This document shows positions 43,941-53,221 of a stretch of DNA of 64,000 nucleotides, piece after piece; position 1 is the stretch's first letter; every line of letters begins with the position of its first letter. Below the pieces are notes generated by a model that was not told the DNA's origin, searched no databases, and was given only the letters and a program-made list of their open reading frames with translations. A program made the position numbers and the translations under genes. This DNA comes from Spirochaetaceae bacterium bin103. Lineage in GTDB: Bacteria; Spirochaetota; Spirochaetia; SZUA-6; Bin103. The stretch spans positions 1-64,000 of the forward strand of contig MPNH01000014.1 of assembly GCA_002238925.1 (NCBI GenBank), in the 5' to 3' direction.

Positions 43941-44297
43941 GTGGCAGGTTCCCGATTTTCCGCCGATGTCCTGGACCGGGCGATCGAGCGGCGGCAACGC
44001 GTCGCCGAGCAGTTCCGGGTGGCGACCAGAGCGCGATTGGTGCAGGCACTGGAGGCCGCACCGGTGCCCGTCGCAGAGGCGATAATTTTCGGCTCCCTTG
44101 AGCGAGCCGGCCACTTCGACGCCAACTCCGATGTCGACGTCGCCGTCAACGAGCTCCCGGCGCGCGACTACTTCACGCTCAAGAGCCACCTGGAGCATGC
44201 CCTTTGCCGCGAGGTCGACTTGGTAGAGCTCGACCGTATCCACTTCACCGCAACCATCCGGCGCACCGGTACGACATGGACGAGGCGCGTTACGTAG
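43941..44297 (+). CDS. MNT-family nucleotidyltransferase (MntA-like)
   Basis: 118 residues, GTG 43941. Nucleotidyltransferase motif FGSLERAGHFDANSDVDVAV with the Gly-Ser and Asp-Val-Asp residues. The C-terminus overlaps the next gene by 22 bp. In MntA-HepT modules it AMPylates the toxin's tyrosine. It belongs to a different subfamily from the MNT gene at 10723: the spacing and partner type differ. Confidence 0.8.
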   Translation: MAGSRFSADVLDRAIERRQRVAEQFRVATRARLVQALEAAPVPVAEAIIFGSLERAGHFDANSDVDVAVNELPARDYFTLKSHLEHALCREVDLVELDRIHFTATIRRTGTTWTRRVT

Positions 44298-44743
44298 TCT
44301 TCGCCGCCGAAGCACGTGCTCAACTGCAGCAGATTGCGCTCATCCACGAGCGCATCGACCACCGCGAGCGGGAGCGCGGCGTGGCCGGGCTGGAGAGTCT
44401 CTCCTACCAACTCCACAACCTGTACGGCGCGATTGAGGAGTTGTTCGAGCTGGTGGCGGCGGCGTTCGAGAATCAGCTTCGGGGTGGAGGCGGGTACCAC
44501 ATCGAGTTGCTCAGACGCATGACGATAGCTGTCGACGGCGTGCGTCCGCGGGTGATTTCGGATGGCATGCTGAAGGCGCTCGACTCGCTGCGCGGCTTCC
44601 GCCACGTGTTCCGGCACGCCTACGGCGGCGGTCTGGACCGGCGCAGGATCGCCCTGCTTGTCGAAGACGCGCGCGCGGTGCGCGAGCCGCTCGCCGCCGA
44701 GATACGGGCGTTCATTGATGCCGTGGCGCCCGCCGATAGCTGA
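44276..44743 (+). CDS. HepT-like HEPN domain protein
   Basis: 155 residues, ATG 44276. All-helical, with the RNase motif in FRHVFRHAYG (Arg, four to six residues, His, then Tyr), typical of HepT toxins; the Tyr is the residue modified by MntA in studied systems. It is larger than the HEPN protein at 11058 and keeps the catalytic motif, so it is the more convincing toxin of the two. Confidence 0.8.
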   Translation: MDEARYVVFAAEARAQLQQIALIHERIDHRERERGVAGLESLSYQLHNLYGAIEELFELVAAAFENQLRGGGGYHIELLRRMTIAVDGVRPRVISDGMLKALDSLRGFRHVFRHAYGGGLDRRRIALLVEDARAVREPLAAEIRAFIDAVAPADS

Positions 44744-44834
44744 CCATCGCACCGCGAACCCCGGCTGAGAGCGGACGCGCGGACCCGGATTGCGGTAGCA
44801 TCGTTCCTGCGAAAGCGAAAGGAGGACAGGCTTG

Positions 44835-45272
44835 ATGGGTGAGTACATTCCGAGCCCGGCGCAGTGGGTGCGCGAACAGGTGGAGCTGTATGAGGGCAGC
44901 GGCGGTACCGAGGGGCTGACGCTGCGCGACACCGGGCTGCCGGTGATCGTGGTGACGCACGTCGGAAACAAGACCGGGGCGATCCGCAAGACGCCGCTGA
45001 TGCGGGTGGCGGACGGCAACGGCTACGTGCTTGTCGGTTCCCAGGGCGGCGCGCCGAAGAATCCGGTGTGGGTATACAACCTGCGCGCCAACCCGGCGGT
45101 GACCATCCGCGACGCCACGTCGGTGCAGGAGATGCGCGCACGCGAAGTGGCGGACGACTCGGAGCGGGCGCGGCTGTGGGCCCTGGCCGTGGCCGCCTAC
45201 CCGCCCTACGCCGACTACCAGAACAAGACAGCGCGCCGTATCCCGGTATTTCGCGCCGAACCCTCCGCCTGA
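44835..45272 (+). CDS. Deazaflavin-dependent nitroreductase (Ddn-like)
   Basis: 145 residues, ATG 44835 with AGGAGG at 44820-44825. It resembles the F420-dependent quinone reductase Ddn: THVGNKTGAIRKTPLMRV, YVLVGSQGGAPKNPVWVYNL, YQNKTARRIPVF. Such enzymes use reduced F420 to reduce quinones or nitro compounds. F420 use is unproven here; some members work with flavins. The 12-bp gap to the SDR gene suggests co-transcription. Confidence 0.82.
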   Translation: MGEYIPSPAQWVREQVELYEGSGGTEGLTLRDTGLPVIVVTHVGNKTGAIRKTPLMRVADGNGYVLVGSQGGAPKNPVWVYNLRANPAVTIRDATSVQEMRAREVADDSERARLWALAVAAYPPYADYQNKTARRIPVFRAEPSA

Positions 45273-45284
45273 ACTGCAGCTACC

Positions 45285-46115
45285 GTGGGAATCCTGGATG
45301 GCAAGGTCGCGCTGGTAACCGGCGCCGGCGGGCGCAACGGCATCGGCCGGGCGGTGGCGCTGCGCCTGGCGGAGGACGGCGCGGACGTGGCGGTAAACGA
45401 CCTGGTCGTCAAGCCGCGCGCGGGCAGTGACTGGGACGGCCTGCCGGCGCTCGTGCGCGAGATCGAAGCGCTCGGCCGGCGCTCGCTCGCCGTTACCGCC
45501 GACGTGGGCGACGCGGCGCAGGCGCAGGCGATGATCGCCGGTGTGGTGGATGGCCTCGGCAGCCTGGACATCCTGGTCACCAACGCCGGGACCCCGGCCG
45601 GGCGCGACCGGGTGGCGATCGTGGAGCTCGAGGAGCAGCACTGGGATCGCGTGCTGCGGGTGAACGCGAAGGGCACGTTCCTGTGCTGCCAGGCGGCCGC
45701 GCGGTCAATGATCGCGGCCGGGCGCGGCGGGCGGATCATCACCATGTCGTCGGTTTCGGGCAAGCAGGGCCGGGCGCGGTTCGGCGCTTACGCGGCGTCC
45801 AAGTTTGCCGTTATCGGGCTGACCCAGGCGCTCGCGCACGAGCTCGGCCCGCACGGCATTACGGTCAATGCGCTGTGCCCGGGCGTGATAGACACCGAGC
45901 GCTATGACGATATCGCCAACGCCACCCGCGACCCCGACACTACCACCGAGGAGCGGCTCGCGAGCCTGTTGTCCGGCGCCGCCCGCGCCACCCCGCTGGG
46001 CCGGGTCGGCAACGCAGCCGACGTCGCCCGCGTGGCGGCGTTTCTGGCCGGACCGGACAGCGATTTCGTTACCGGCCTGGCCGTACCGGTGGCCGGCGGC
46101 CTGTACATGCAATAG
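45285..46115 (+). CDS. Short-chain dehydrogenase/reductase
   Basis: 276 residues, GTG 45285. Rossmann motif VTGAGGRNGIG, NAG in LVTNAGTPAG, catalytic Ser in TMSSVSG and Tyr/Lys in YAASK. The Asp after beta-2 region (VNDLVV) favours NAD. The C-terminal PLGRVGNAADVARVAAFL is the usual SDR tail. Substrate unknown. Confidence 0.88.
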   Translation: MGILDGKVALVTGAGGRNGIGRAVALRLAEDGADVAVNDLVVKPRAGSDWDGLPALVREIEALGRRSLAVTADVGDAAQAQAMIAGVVDGLGSLDILVTNAGTPAGRDRVAIVELEEQHWDRVLRVNAKGTFLCCQAAARSMIAAGRGGRIITMSSVSGKQGRARFGAYAASKFAVIGLTQALAHELGPHGITVNALCPGVIDTERYDDIANATRDPDTTTEERLASLLSGAARATPLGRVGNAADVARVAAFLAGPDSDFVTGLAVPVAGGLYMQ

Positions 46116-46135
46116 CCGCACCGCCCGTACCGCAT

Positions 46136-46156
46136 CGGAGCGCTCGTAGCGCTCCG
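46136..46156 (+). terminator. Short hairpin between SDR and permease genes
   Basis: CGGAGCGCT and its exact complement around a 3-base loop, followed by a second small palindrome, CCGGTTGACCGG. There is no T run. It lies 20 bp after the SDR stop. Confidence 0.45.
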
Positions 46157-46199
46157 GCCGGTTGACCGGGGTCGGGCACGTTGCTAAGGTCGGAGAGCG

Positions 46200-47201
46200 G
46201 TGGTTCAGTACCTTATTCGCCGAGTCGGCTACATGCTGGTTACCCTGCTGGGGATTTCCATTCTGGCGTTCATCGTGATCCAGGCGCCGCCGGGCGACTA
46301 CCTCGACATCTATATCCAGCAGTTGCGCGAGCGCGGCATCGAGACCGACCGCGAGGAACTGGCCGGCCTGGAGGCCCGCTACGGACTCAATCAGCCGGTA
46401 CTGGTGCAGTACTTCAAGTGGATGGGCAACCTGATCACGCTGGACCTGGGCAAGTCGCTGGCCACCCAGCAGGAGGTAATCGACATCCTGGGCGAGCGGG
46501 TACCGCTGACCGCCATGATCACCCTGCTCACCACCGTGTTCACCTTCGCCGTGGCAATTCCGATCGGCATCTTCGCCGCCACCCACCAGTACTCGCTGAC
46601 CGACTACTCGGTGTCGACGCTCGGGTTCATCGGCCTGGCCACGCCCAACTTTCTGCTCGCGTTGATCCTGATGTTCCTGGCCAGCCGCTGGCTGGGGGTG
46701 AGCATCGGCGGCCTGTACTCCCCGGAGATGGTGACGGCGCCGTTCAGCCTGGCCAAGCTGTGGGATCTGATCAAGCATCTGCCGGTGCCGATTATCGTGG
46801 TGGGCACCGCCGGCACCGCGGCGCTGATCCGCATCATGCGCGCCACCATGCTCGACGAGCTGCGCAAGCAATACGTGATCACGGCACGGTCGAAGGGCGT
46901 CGAGGAACAGCGCCTGCTGTTCAAGTACCCGGTACGGATCGCCGTCAATCCGCTGGTCAGTACCATCGGCTGGCTGTTGCCGGAGATCATCTCCGGAGAA
47001 ACGGTCACCGCCATCGTGCTGAGCCTGCCCACGGTCGGACCCCTGCTGCTCACCGCCCTGCTGCAGCAGGACATGTACCTGGCCGGCAGCATCATCGTGG
47101 TATTGAGCCTGCTCACCGTGGTCGGCACGCTGCTCTCCGACCTGCTGCTGGCGGTGGTCGATCCCCGCATCCGCATGGAGCGCAAGGCCGCCGCGGCATG
47201 A
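46200..47201 (+). CDS. Peptide-type ABC permease, OppB/DppB family
   Basis: 333 residues, GTG 46200. The DppB/OppB type N-terminus YLIRRVGYMLVTLLGISILA is clear, and six helices are predicted. The coupling (EAA-like) loop reads ARSKGVEEQRLLFKYPVRIA. It overlaps the second permease by ATGA. Probable partner of the binding protein at 41784 and the ATPases at 58397 and 59431. Confidence 0.9.
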   Translation: MVQYLIRRVGYMLVTLLGISILAFIVIQAPPGDYLDIYIQQLRERGIETDREELAGLEARYGLNQPVLVQYFKWMGNLITLDLGKSLATQQEVIDILGERVPLTAMITLLTTVFTFAVAIPIGIFAATHQYSLTDYSVSTLGFIGLATPNFLLALILMFLASRWLGVSIGGLYSPEMVTAPFSLAKLWDLIKHLPVPIIVVGTAGTAALIRIMRATMLDELRKQYVITARSKGVEEQRLLFKYPVRIAVNPLVSTIGWLLPEIISGETVTAIVLSLPTVGPLLLTALLQQDMYLAGSIIVVLSLLTVVGTLLSDLLLAVVDPRIRMERKAAAA

Positions 47202-48337
47202 GCGCGGATGTCGCCATCGCGGTAAAGGACCCCTCAGGCCCCGACCAGCTGCAGGAGCAGTACTTCATCGCCTCCCAGTGGCAGCTGGTGTGGCGCAAGT
47301 TCCGCCGCCACCACCTGGCGGTGCTGGGCATGAGCGTTCTTGCAGTCCTCTATCTCGTGGCCGTGTTCGCCGAGTTCTTCGCACCCTACGACAAGCTGCT
47401 GCGCAACACCGATCTGCGCTTTGCCCCGCCGCAGCGGATTCGCGTATTCCATGAGGGCCGGCTCACCGCGCCCTTCGTGTACGGCTACACCACCGAGCGC
47501 AACCTGGAGACGTTCCGCGAGGAGTTCACGGTCGACCAGAGCCAGCGGTTCCGCATCGGGCTGTTCGTGCGCGGCGGCGAGTACCGGCTGTGGGGGCTGT
47601 TCAAGTCGGACCTGCACTTTTTCGGCACCCGCGACGAAGGCGGCTACGTGTACCTGTTCGGCACCGAGCGGCTCGGACGCGACGTGCTGTCGCGAATTGT
47701 CATTGCCTCGCGCATCTCGCTGAGCGTGGGCCTGGTGGGGGTGTTCATCGCCTTCATTCTCGGCTGCCTGCTCGGCGGCCTGTCCGGATACCTCGGCGGC
47801 TGGGTGGACAACGTCATCCAGCGAGTGGTGGAGATCCTGATCTCGGTGCCGACCATCCCGTTGTGGCTGGCGCTCAGCGCCGCCCTGCCGGCGACCTGGT
47901 CGATCGTCGCCGTTTATTTCGGCATCACGGTGATCCTGTCGCTGATTGGCTGGACCGGCCTGGCGCGCGTGGTGCGCGGCAAGCTGCTGGAACTGCGCGA
48001 GGCCGACTTCGTGCTGGCCGCGCGCATCGCCGGCAAGCAGGAGCTGCCGATTATCCGCCAGCACCTGCTGCCCTCCTTCGCCAGCTACCTGGTGGTGGAC
48101 ATCTCGCTGCGCATCCCGGGCATGATCCTGGGCGAGACCGCGCTCAGCTTCCTCGGCTTCGGCATCCGCCCGCCGGCGGTCAGCCTCGGGTCGCTGCTGA
48201 TCGACTCCCAGAACGTGGCCACCCTCACCACCCACCCGTGGATGCTGCTGCCGGCGCTGCTGGTGATCGTGATCGTGCTGTGCTTCAACTTCGTCGGCGA
48301 CGGCCTGCGCGACTCCGCCGACCCCTACCACCAATAA
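47198..48337 (+). CDS. Peptide-type ABC permease, OppC/DppC family
   Basis: 379 residues, ATG 47198. Contains the OppC N-terminal segment (WQLVWRKFRRHHLAVLGMSV) and a periplasmic insert of about 110 residues, longer than in most OppC proteins. The core is GTERLGRDVLSRIVIASRIS, and the coupling loop is AARIAGKQELPIIRQHLLPS. It ends 6 bp from the convergent protease gene. Confidence 0.9.
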   Translation: MSADVAIAVKDPSGPDQLQEQYFIASQWQLVWRKFRRHHLAVLGMSVLAVLYLVAVFAEFFAPYDKLLRNTDLRFAPPQRIRVFHEGRLTAPFVYGYTTERNLETFREEFTVDQSQRFRIGLFVRGGEYRLWGLFKSDLHFFGTRDEGGYVYLFGTERLGRDVLSRIVIASRISLSVGLVGVFIAFILGCLLGGLSGYLGGWVDNVIQRVVEILISVPTIPLWLALSAALPATWSIVAVYFGITVILSLIGWTGLARVVRGKLLELREADFVLAARIAGKQELPIIRQHLLPSFASYLVVDISLRIPGMILGETALSFLGFGIRPPAVSLGSLLIDSQNVATLTTHPWMLLPALLVIVIVLCFNFVGDGLRDSADPYHQ

Positions 48338-48343
48338 CCCAGA

Positions 48344-48997
48344 CTAAAAGCCCAGCGGCACGAAGGTGAGGTAGCGGAGCAGGGCGCCGGCGACCGCCAT
48401 CAGGCGCGAGAATACCGGTACGCCGACCACGCTGAGCAGGATCATCCCGAGCAGCAGGTAGGAGCCGAAGCGCGCGTTGTAGCGGCGGTAGACGTCGGCG
48501 GCGCGCGCCGGCAGCAGGTGGGGCAGGATGTAGTGGCCGTCGAGCGGGCCGAGCGGGATCAGGTTGAACAGCATCAGCAACAGGTTGACGCGCGCGAGCA
48601 GTACGAAGAAGGTGACCGGGCCCTCGGCAAAGAACAGGTCCACGCCGGCGGCGCGCAGCAGCAGGAACAGGTTCCAGGTCACCACCGCGAGCAGCAGGTT
48701 GCCGGCCGGGCCGGCGGCGGCAATCCACAGGTCGGCGCGCGGCGTGCGGAAGTTGCGCGGATCGGTGGGCACCGGGCGCGCGTAGCCGAAGCCGACCAGC
48801 ACCACCATTGCCAGGCCCATCGGATCGATGTGGCGCACCGGGTTGAGGGTGAGCCGGCCCGCGTATTCGGCGGTGCGGTCGCCGTTCAGCTTGGCCACGT
48901 AGGCGTGGCCGAACTCGTGTATCGACAGCGACGTGATCAGCGCCGCCACCAGCAGCGCAAAGAGCAGGACCTCGCCGCGGAACAGCAACTCGATCAT
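48344..48997 (-). CDS. Site-2 protease family (M50) membrane metalloprotease
   Basis: 217 residues, start ATG 48997 inside the stop of the NHL gene. Zinc site SIHEFGHAYVA (HExxH) in the first helix and FNLIPLGPLDG in the later helix, which supplies the third metal ligand. This short form without a PDZ domain is the minimal S2P type. These proteases cut membrane-bound regulators; the target is unknown. Confidence 0.9.
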   Translation of the reverse strand: MIELLFRGEVLLFALLVAALITSLSIHEFGHAYVAKLNGDRTAEYAGRLTLNPVRHIDPMGLAMVVLVGFGYARPVPTDPRNFRTPRADLWIAAAGPAGNLLLAVVTWNLFLLLRAAGVDLFFAEGPVTFFVLLARVNLLLMLFNLIPLGPLDGHYILPHLLPARAADVYRRYNARFGSYLLLGMILLSVVGVPVFSRLMAVAGALLRYLTFVPLGF

Positions 48998-49935
48998 CGC
49001 ACTTCCACGGCCTGCAGGTCGTGGCGCAGCACCACGTGGTGGTAGCGATCCGCCGTGTACAGGGAGCCCGGTGCCCACGCCAACGGCCCGATGATGGCGC
49101 GCCGGCCCAAGCTGACGTAGCCGGCTGCGATGGCTGGCTCGAAGGTGCCGTCCGGTGCGATCACCTGGATGCGGTAGTTGGAGCGGTCGGCCACGTACAC
49201 GCGGTCGACGTTGTCCACCACCAGCCCGGAGGGGAAGATGAACGCTCCGCTGCTGCGCCCGCGCTCGCCCCACTCGGACACGAACGCGCCGTCCGCCGTG
49301 AACTTCTGTACCCGGTGGTTGTGCGCGTCCGCGACCCACACCGAGCCGGCCGAGTCGACCGCCACGGCGCGCACCTCGCGAAACTCCCCTGGCCGCGGAC
49401 CCTCGCTTCCCCAGGAGGCCAGCCAGACGCCGTCGCCGGAGAAGCGCTGGATGCGGTGGTTGCCGGTGTCGGCCACGTACACGCTGTCGTCCGGCGCCAC
49501 GGCGATTGCCCGCGGGCGGGCGAACTGCCCCGGACCGCTGCCGCTGCCGCCCCAGGTGGTCAACAACTCCCCGGCGGCGCTGAACTTCTGTACGCGGTGG
49601 GTGGTGAACTCCACCGTGTACACGGCCCCGTCGCCGCCGACGGCCAGGCCGCTCAGCCCCAGGAACTGTCCTGGCTCCGATCCCCATGAACCGAACGAAT
49701 CGACGAACTCACCGTCCGCGGTTAGCTTCTGTACGCGGTGGTTGTCGGTGTCGGCAACGTAGAGAAAGCCGGCGCGGTCGACGGCGATGTGCGCCGGCGT
49801 GAAGAATTCGCCCGGCTCATAGCCGCGCGAGCCGATCAGCGAGATGCCGTCGTCGTTCATCGAACACGCCGCGCAGCCCAGGACCAGGGCGAGCAGCAGC
49901 GGCAGGCGGACGGCTCTGGCAGGCGCACGAAACAC
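48994..49935 (-). CDS. NHL-repeat lipoprotein
   Basis: About 313 residues if started at GTG 49935, which puts a normal signal peptide (RLPLLLALVLGCAAC) at the N-terminus; a frame extension to 50013 would overlap the divergent dehydrogenase. Lipobox LGCAACS. Five to six NHL blades with repeated VYVADTGNHRIQRFSGDG-like blocks form a propeller. Such propellers bind proteins, RNA or sugars. Coupled to the site-2 protease gene, so it might sense or present a substrate to it. Confidence 0.82.
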   Translation of the reverse strand: MFRAPARAVRLPLLLALVLGCAACSMNDDGISLIGSRGYEPGEFFTPAHIAVDRAGFLYVADTDNHRVQKLTADGEFVDSFGSWGSEPGQFLGLSGLAVGGDGAVYTVEFTTHRVQKFSAAGELLTTWGGSGSGPGQFARPRAIAVAPDDSVYVADTGNHRIQRFSGDGVWLASWGSEGPRPGEFREVRAVAVDSAGSVWVADAHNHRVQKFTADGAFVSEWGERGRSSGAFIFPSGLVVDNVDRVYVADRSNYRIQVIAPDGTFEPAIAAGYVSLGRRAIIGPLAWAPGSLYTADRYHHVVLRHDLQAVEVR

Positions 49936-50024
49936 GGTGCAATGGTCCGCACACCTTCCGGTGCAAGGCAAGCGCCCTCGGCGGGGTTGAGCAACGGTGA
50001 GGCGGCATGCCACGGTCTTGCAGG

Positions 50025-50942
50025 ATGAAAGCGCGAACTATCGAGTATCAGCCGGGCGGCGGGGTCCGCCTGATCGAGACGGCAGTTGCCGATCCGGCAC
50101 CGGGCGAGGTGCAGGTGCGCGCCGCCGCATGCGGCATTTGTGCCTGGGACCTGTATACCTACCGTCACGGCAGCGATGCCCCGAGCGCGGCGCCGCCGGG
50201 TCACGAGGGGGTAGGCCGGGTGGTCAAGGTGGGCGCTGGCGTCAGCGGCCTGGCCGAAGGCGACGCGGTGGTGGCGCGCGGCTTCGCCACCGTGCACAAC
50301 GTGCCCGCCGAGCGGGCGCTGCCCATTCCCGACACCGGCATTCCGCTTGAGCGCTGGATCGTGGAGCCGGTAAGCTGTGTGGTCACCGGCCTGGACCATA
50401 CCCGCGCCCGCGCCGGCGACCGGGTGGCGGTAATCGGCTGCGGCTTCATGGGGCTGATGCTGCTGCAGGGGCTGGTGCGCTCGTGCGTGCACCACCTGGC
50501 GGCGATCGACGTGAACCGCGACCGGCTGGCCCTGGCGCGCCGCTTCGGCGTGGATGCCGTCTACCATCCGGACGATGCGGCGCTCGCCGGCGAGGCGCCG
50601 TTCGACTGCGTGGTCGATGCCTCCGGCGCGCAGGCGGGCCTCGACCTGGCCACCGGGATGCTCGCCGGCGGCGGCGTGCTGAACCTGTTCGGCTGGAATC
50701 ACGGGCGCCCGTCGTTCAACGGCGACCGCTGGCACCTCGGCGGCTTCACGGTGGTCAATTCCGCCCCCGGCTCCCGGATCCGCAACCCCTTCCCACCGGC
50801 GATCCGCCTCATTGCCAAGCGCATCATCGACTTGCAACCGCTTATTACCCACACCGTGCCGCTCGACGGCTACCCCGACCTGCTGGCCAACGTCGCCGCC
50901 GGCGATCCCGGCTACATCAAGGGGGTCGTTACCCTCGACTGA
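50025..50942 (+). CDS. Zinc-type alcohol dehydrogenase-like protein (MDR)
   Basis: 305 residues from ATG 50025; an alternative ATG is at 50007. GroES-like domain with ACGICAWDLYTY and PPGHEGVGRVVKVG, and the Rossmann domain VAVIGCGFMGLMLLQG. Catalytic-zinc ligands are partly present (Cys in CGIC, GHE). The loop that holds the structural zinc is absent. It may oxidise a polyol or sugar; it lies 2.3 kb from a sugar isomerase cluster but is not in its operon. Confidence 0.85.
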   Translation: MKARTIEYQPGGGVRLIETAVADPAPGEVQVRAAACGICAWDLYTYRHGSDAPSAAPPGHEGVGRVVKVGAGVSGLAEGDAVVARGFATVHNVPAERALPIPDTGIPLERWIVEPVSCVVTGLDHTRARAGDRVAVIGCGFMGLMLLQGLVRSCVHHLAAIDVNRDRLALARRFGVDAVYHPDDAALAGEAPFDCVVDASGAQAGLDLATGMLAGGGVLNLFGWNHGRPSFNGDRWHLGGFTVVNSAPGSRIRNPFPPAIRLIAKRIIDLQPLITHTVPLDGYPDLLANVAAGDPGYIKGVVTLD

Positions 50943-50970
50943 CGGCCGGCGGCGGGCGCAGGAATCGTGC

Positions 50971-53208
50971 TCAGCGCTCCGGTTCCGCTTCCGTTTCCGT
51001 GTCGTCCACCTTGCGCGCGCCGAGCAGGTACCGGTACAGCTTGAGCGTGAGCTGCGGTTCCTGCTGCTCCAGCCGAATCCGGGCGTCCGGGGTGAGGTGG
51101 ACCGTGCGGCACGGCTCGTCGGCGACCACCGCGGACGCTCTCTCGTGCAACGTCCCGGCCGGCCATACCATGTCGCCGGGGCGATACTGGTTCAACCGCG
51201 CTCCCGCGCCATCGTAGCCGGAGGCTTGTCCGGAAATAAGCAGTTGCAGGCCGTCGCGCGGCGCCCCGGGTCCCTTCAGCGCGGCACCGGAGTCGTACCG
51301 GCAGGCAGTCGCCCACGGGTGCAACTGCTCGATCAGCGACTCGAAGTCGATTTGCCGCTGCAGGTAGCGGTCGAGGTCGCCCGCGGCGTGCTCCAACAGG
51401 GCGGCCCGGCGCGCGTCGGCCCGGTCCGCGTCTTCCCGCCACGCCGCGATCACGATCTCCTCGCAGCGCTCGAGGGCGCGGTCCAGATTCGGCTCCATCG
51501 GCAGATCCGCGTACAGCGGCGCGGCCAGATTATGCTCGAGCCCGCTGGACAGCGCCTCGGAGGCGGCGCTCAGCACCACGCGCACCCCGGCGGCATGCGC
51601 CTCCTGCAGGAACCGGCACAAGACGTTCACCGCCGAAAAGTCGAAGCCGGAGACGGCGGCGAAATCCAGCAGCAGGCACTGCGGGCGCGATGCACCGCTC
51701 AGGGACGCCTTCAGATGGTCCGCCAACGGGCACACGCTGCCGAAGAACAGGTAGCCGCGCAACCGGTAGCCGTGCAGCCGGCCGCCCTCGTCCAGCAGGA
51801 TGGCGCGGTCGGGTACCGGGCGCGCCTTGTTGCTGTGCCGGTCGCTGCCGGTGAAGTGCGCTTCCACCGGGTCGACGCGGCTCAGGCGCGCCGCGAAGAA
51901 CACCAGGGTGGCGAGCATCCCGGCTCCGACTCCCTCCAGCAGCCCGAATGCGATGATGGTAACGAAGATCAGCACGATAATGCCGTACTCCGACCACGGC
52001 AGCCGTCGGCGGCTCCTTATCAGCCCCTCGTCCAGCATGCCGAGTCCGGCGAACACCAGTATTCCTCCCACCAGGGGCGCCGGAACCAGCTCCAGCATGC
52101 CGTCGCCCAGGAACAGCGCGGCGCCGACCACCAGGGCGGCGATCACCCCGGTCAGCCGCGTGGCGGCCCCGAACAGCTTGCTGCGCAGTGAGGCGGGCAC
52201 CACGATGGTCGCCACCGTGCCGCCGCCGAGCCCGGAGATCATGCTCGCCACTCCGGTAACCCGGAACTCCCGGTCCCAGTCCAGTTCCTGATCCGCCGCC
52301 AGCTCCAGGCCGGCCACGTTCAGGACCACGCAGATGAAGGCGACCAGAACCACCGTCAGCATGTGGGGAACCTGCCCGGCCAGCGCGCTCCATTCGACGA
52401 GCGCCAGGTCGGCAGGCAGTAGCGCCGGCCACAGGCCGCCGTCGGCGGTGCTGGTGAGCAGCAGGCCGGCCGCCCGCGCCGCGTCGCCGGAGATGCCGAG
52501 GGCGTCGAGCGCGAGATGGTACGCACCGACGGCCAGTGCCACGCTCGCCGGCAGGATCAGCGGGTTGCGCCAGCGCTTCATTGCCAGGTAGAGGGCGATC
52601 CCGTATACCACGCCGGGGCTCCATTTCCACAGCACCGAGGGCTCCAGCAGGGCGGGCAGCGTCCGCCAGTCCGGCTTCGCTCCCATCAGCGACATCGCGG
52701 CCAGGCATACGGCGCCGCCAATCCCGGCCACGAAGCCTCCGGCCACCGGAAACGGGATGAAGCGCACCAGGTTGGCGAGCCGGAACCGTCCGACCAGCAG
52801 ACAGCACGCGCCGGTGATTACCGCGCTGATCACCAGCGCGCACACCGTGGTAACGAACAGCGCGTGGCCGGCGGCGTCCATGGAGAAGCCGATGGTGGCC
52901 ATCACGATAACCAGCGCGGGAGACAGACCCGCAATCGCCCCGCGGTAGCCGCCGGCGAGGGCGACCACCAGGCAGGTCGCGAAGTTGCCGAACAGCACCA
53001 GGCCCACGCCCTGGGAGGAGTAGGCCGCGAGCGGCCCCGAGAATATGAAACTCCCGAACGCCACCTGCGCCACCAGCAGCCCCAATCCCGAGGTGAGTCC
53101 GGCTGCCAGCGCCGGCACGGCGCGCGGCGACACGAGGTCGGCACGCAACTCGGCGGCCAGGCCCCGGATCGGCCGTCGCCGGGCGGGCGATTGTTGAGCT
53201 ACCGGCAA
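50971..53208 (-). CDS. SulP family transporter with STAS and cyclic-nucleotide-like domains
   Basis: 745 residues. Ten to twelve membrane helices from residue 30 to about 420 (LSPALVIVMATIGFS, IPFPVAGGFVAGIGGAVCLA), a STAS domain (LRGYLFFGSVCPLADHL, CLLLDFAAVSGFDFSA), then a helical linker. A C-terminal segment (LQLLISGQASGY, YRPGDMVW) resembles a cyclic nucleotide-binding barrel. SulP proteins move sulfate, bicarbonate or other anions. The extra domain suggests ligand gating. Confidence 0.87.
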   Translation of the reverse strand: MPVAQQSPARRRPIRGLAAELRADLVSPRAVPALAAGLTSGLGLLVAQVAFGSFIFSGPLAAYSSQGVGLVLFGNFATCLVVALAGGYRGAIAGLSPALVIVMATIGFSMDAAGHALFVTTVCALVISAVITGACCLLVGRFRLANLVRFIPFPVAGGFVAGIGGAVCLAAMSLMGAKPDWRTLPALLEPSVLWKWSPGVVYGIALYLAMKRWRNPLILPASVALAVGAYHLALDALGISGDAARAAGLLLTSTADGGLWPALLPADLALVEWSALAGQVPHMLTVVLVAFICVVLNVAGLELAADQELDWDREFRVTGVASMISGLGGGTVATIVVPASLRSKLFGAATRLTGVIAALVVGAALFLGDGMLELVPAPLVGGILVFAGLGMLDEGLIRSRRRLPWSEYGIIVLIFVTIIAFGLLEGVGAGMLATLVFFAARLSRVDPVEAHFTGSDRHSNKARPVPDRAILLDEGGRLHGYRLRGYLFFGSVCPLADHLKASLSGASRPQCLLLDFAAVSGFDFSAVNVLCRFLQEAHAAGVRVVLSAASEALSSGLEHNLAAPLYADLPMEPNLDRALERCEEIVIAAWREDADRADARRAALLEHAAGDLDRYLQRQIDFESLIEQLHPWATACRYDSGAALKGPGAPRDGLQLLISGQASGYDGAGARLNQYRPGDMVWPAGTLHERASAVVADEPCRTVHLTPDARIRLEQQEPQLTLKLYRYLLGARKVDDTETEAEPER

Positions 53209-53221
53209 GGCATCATCCGAC

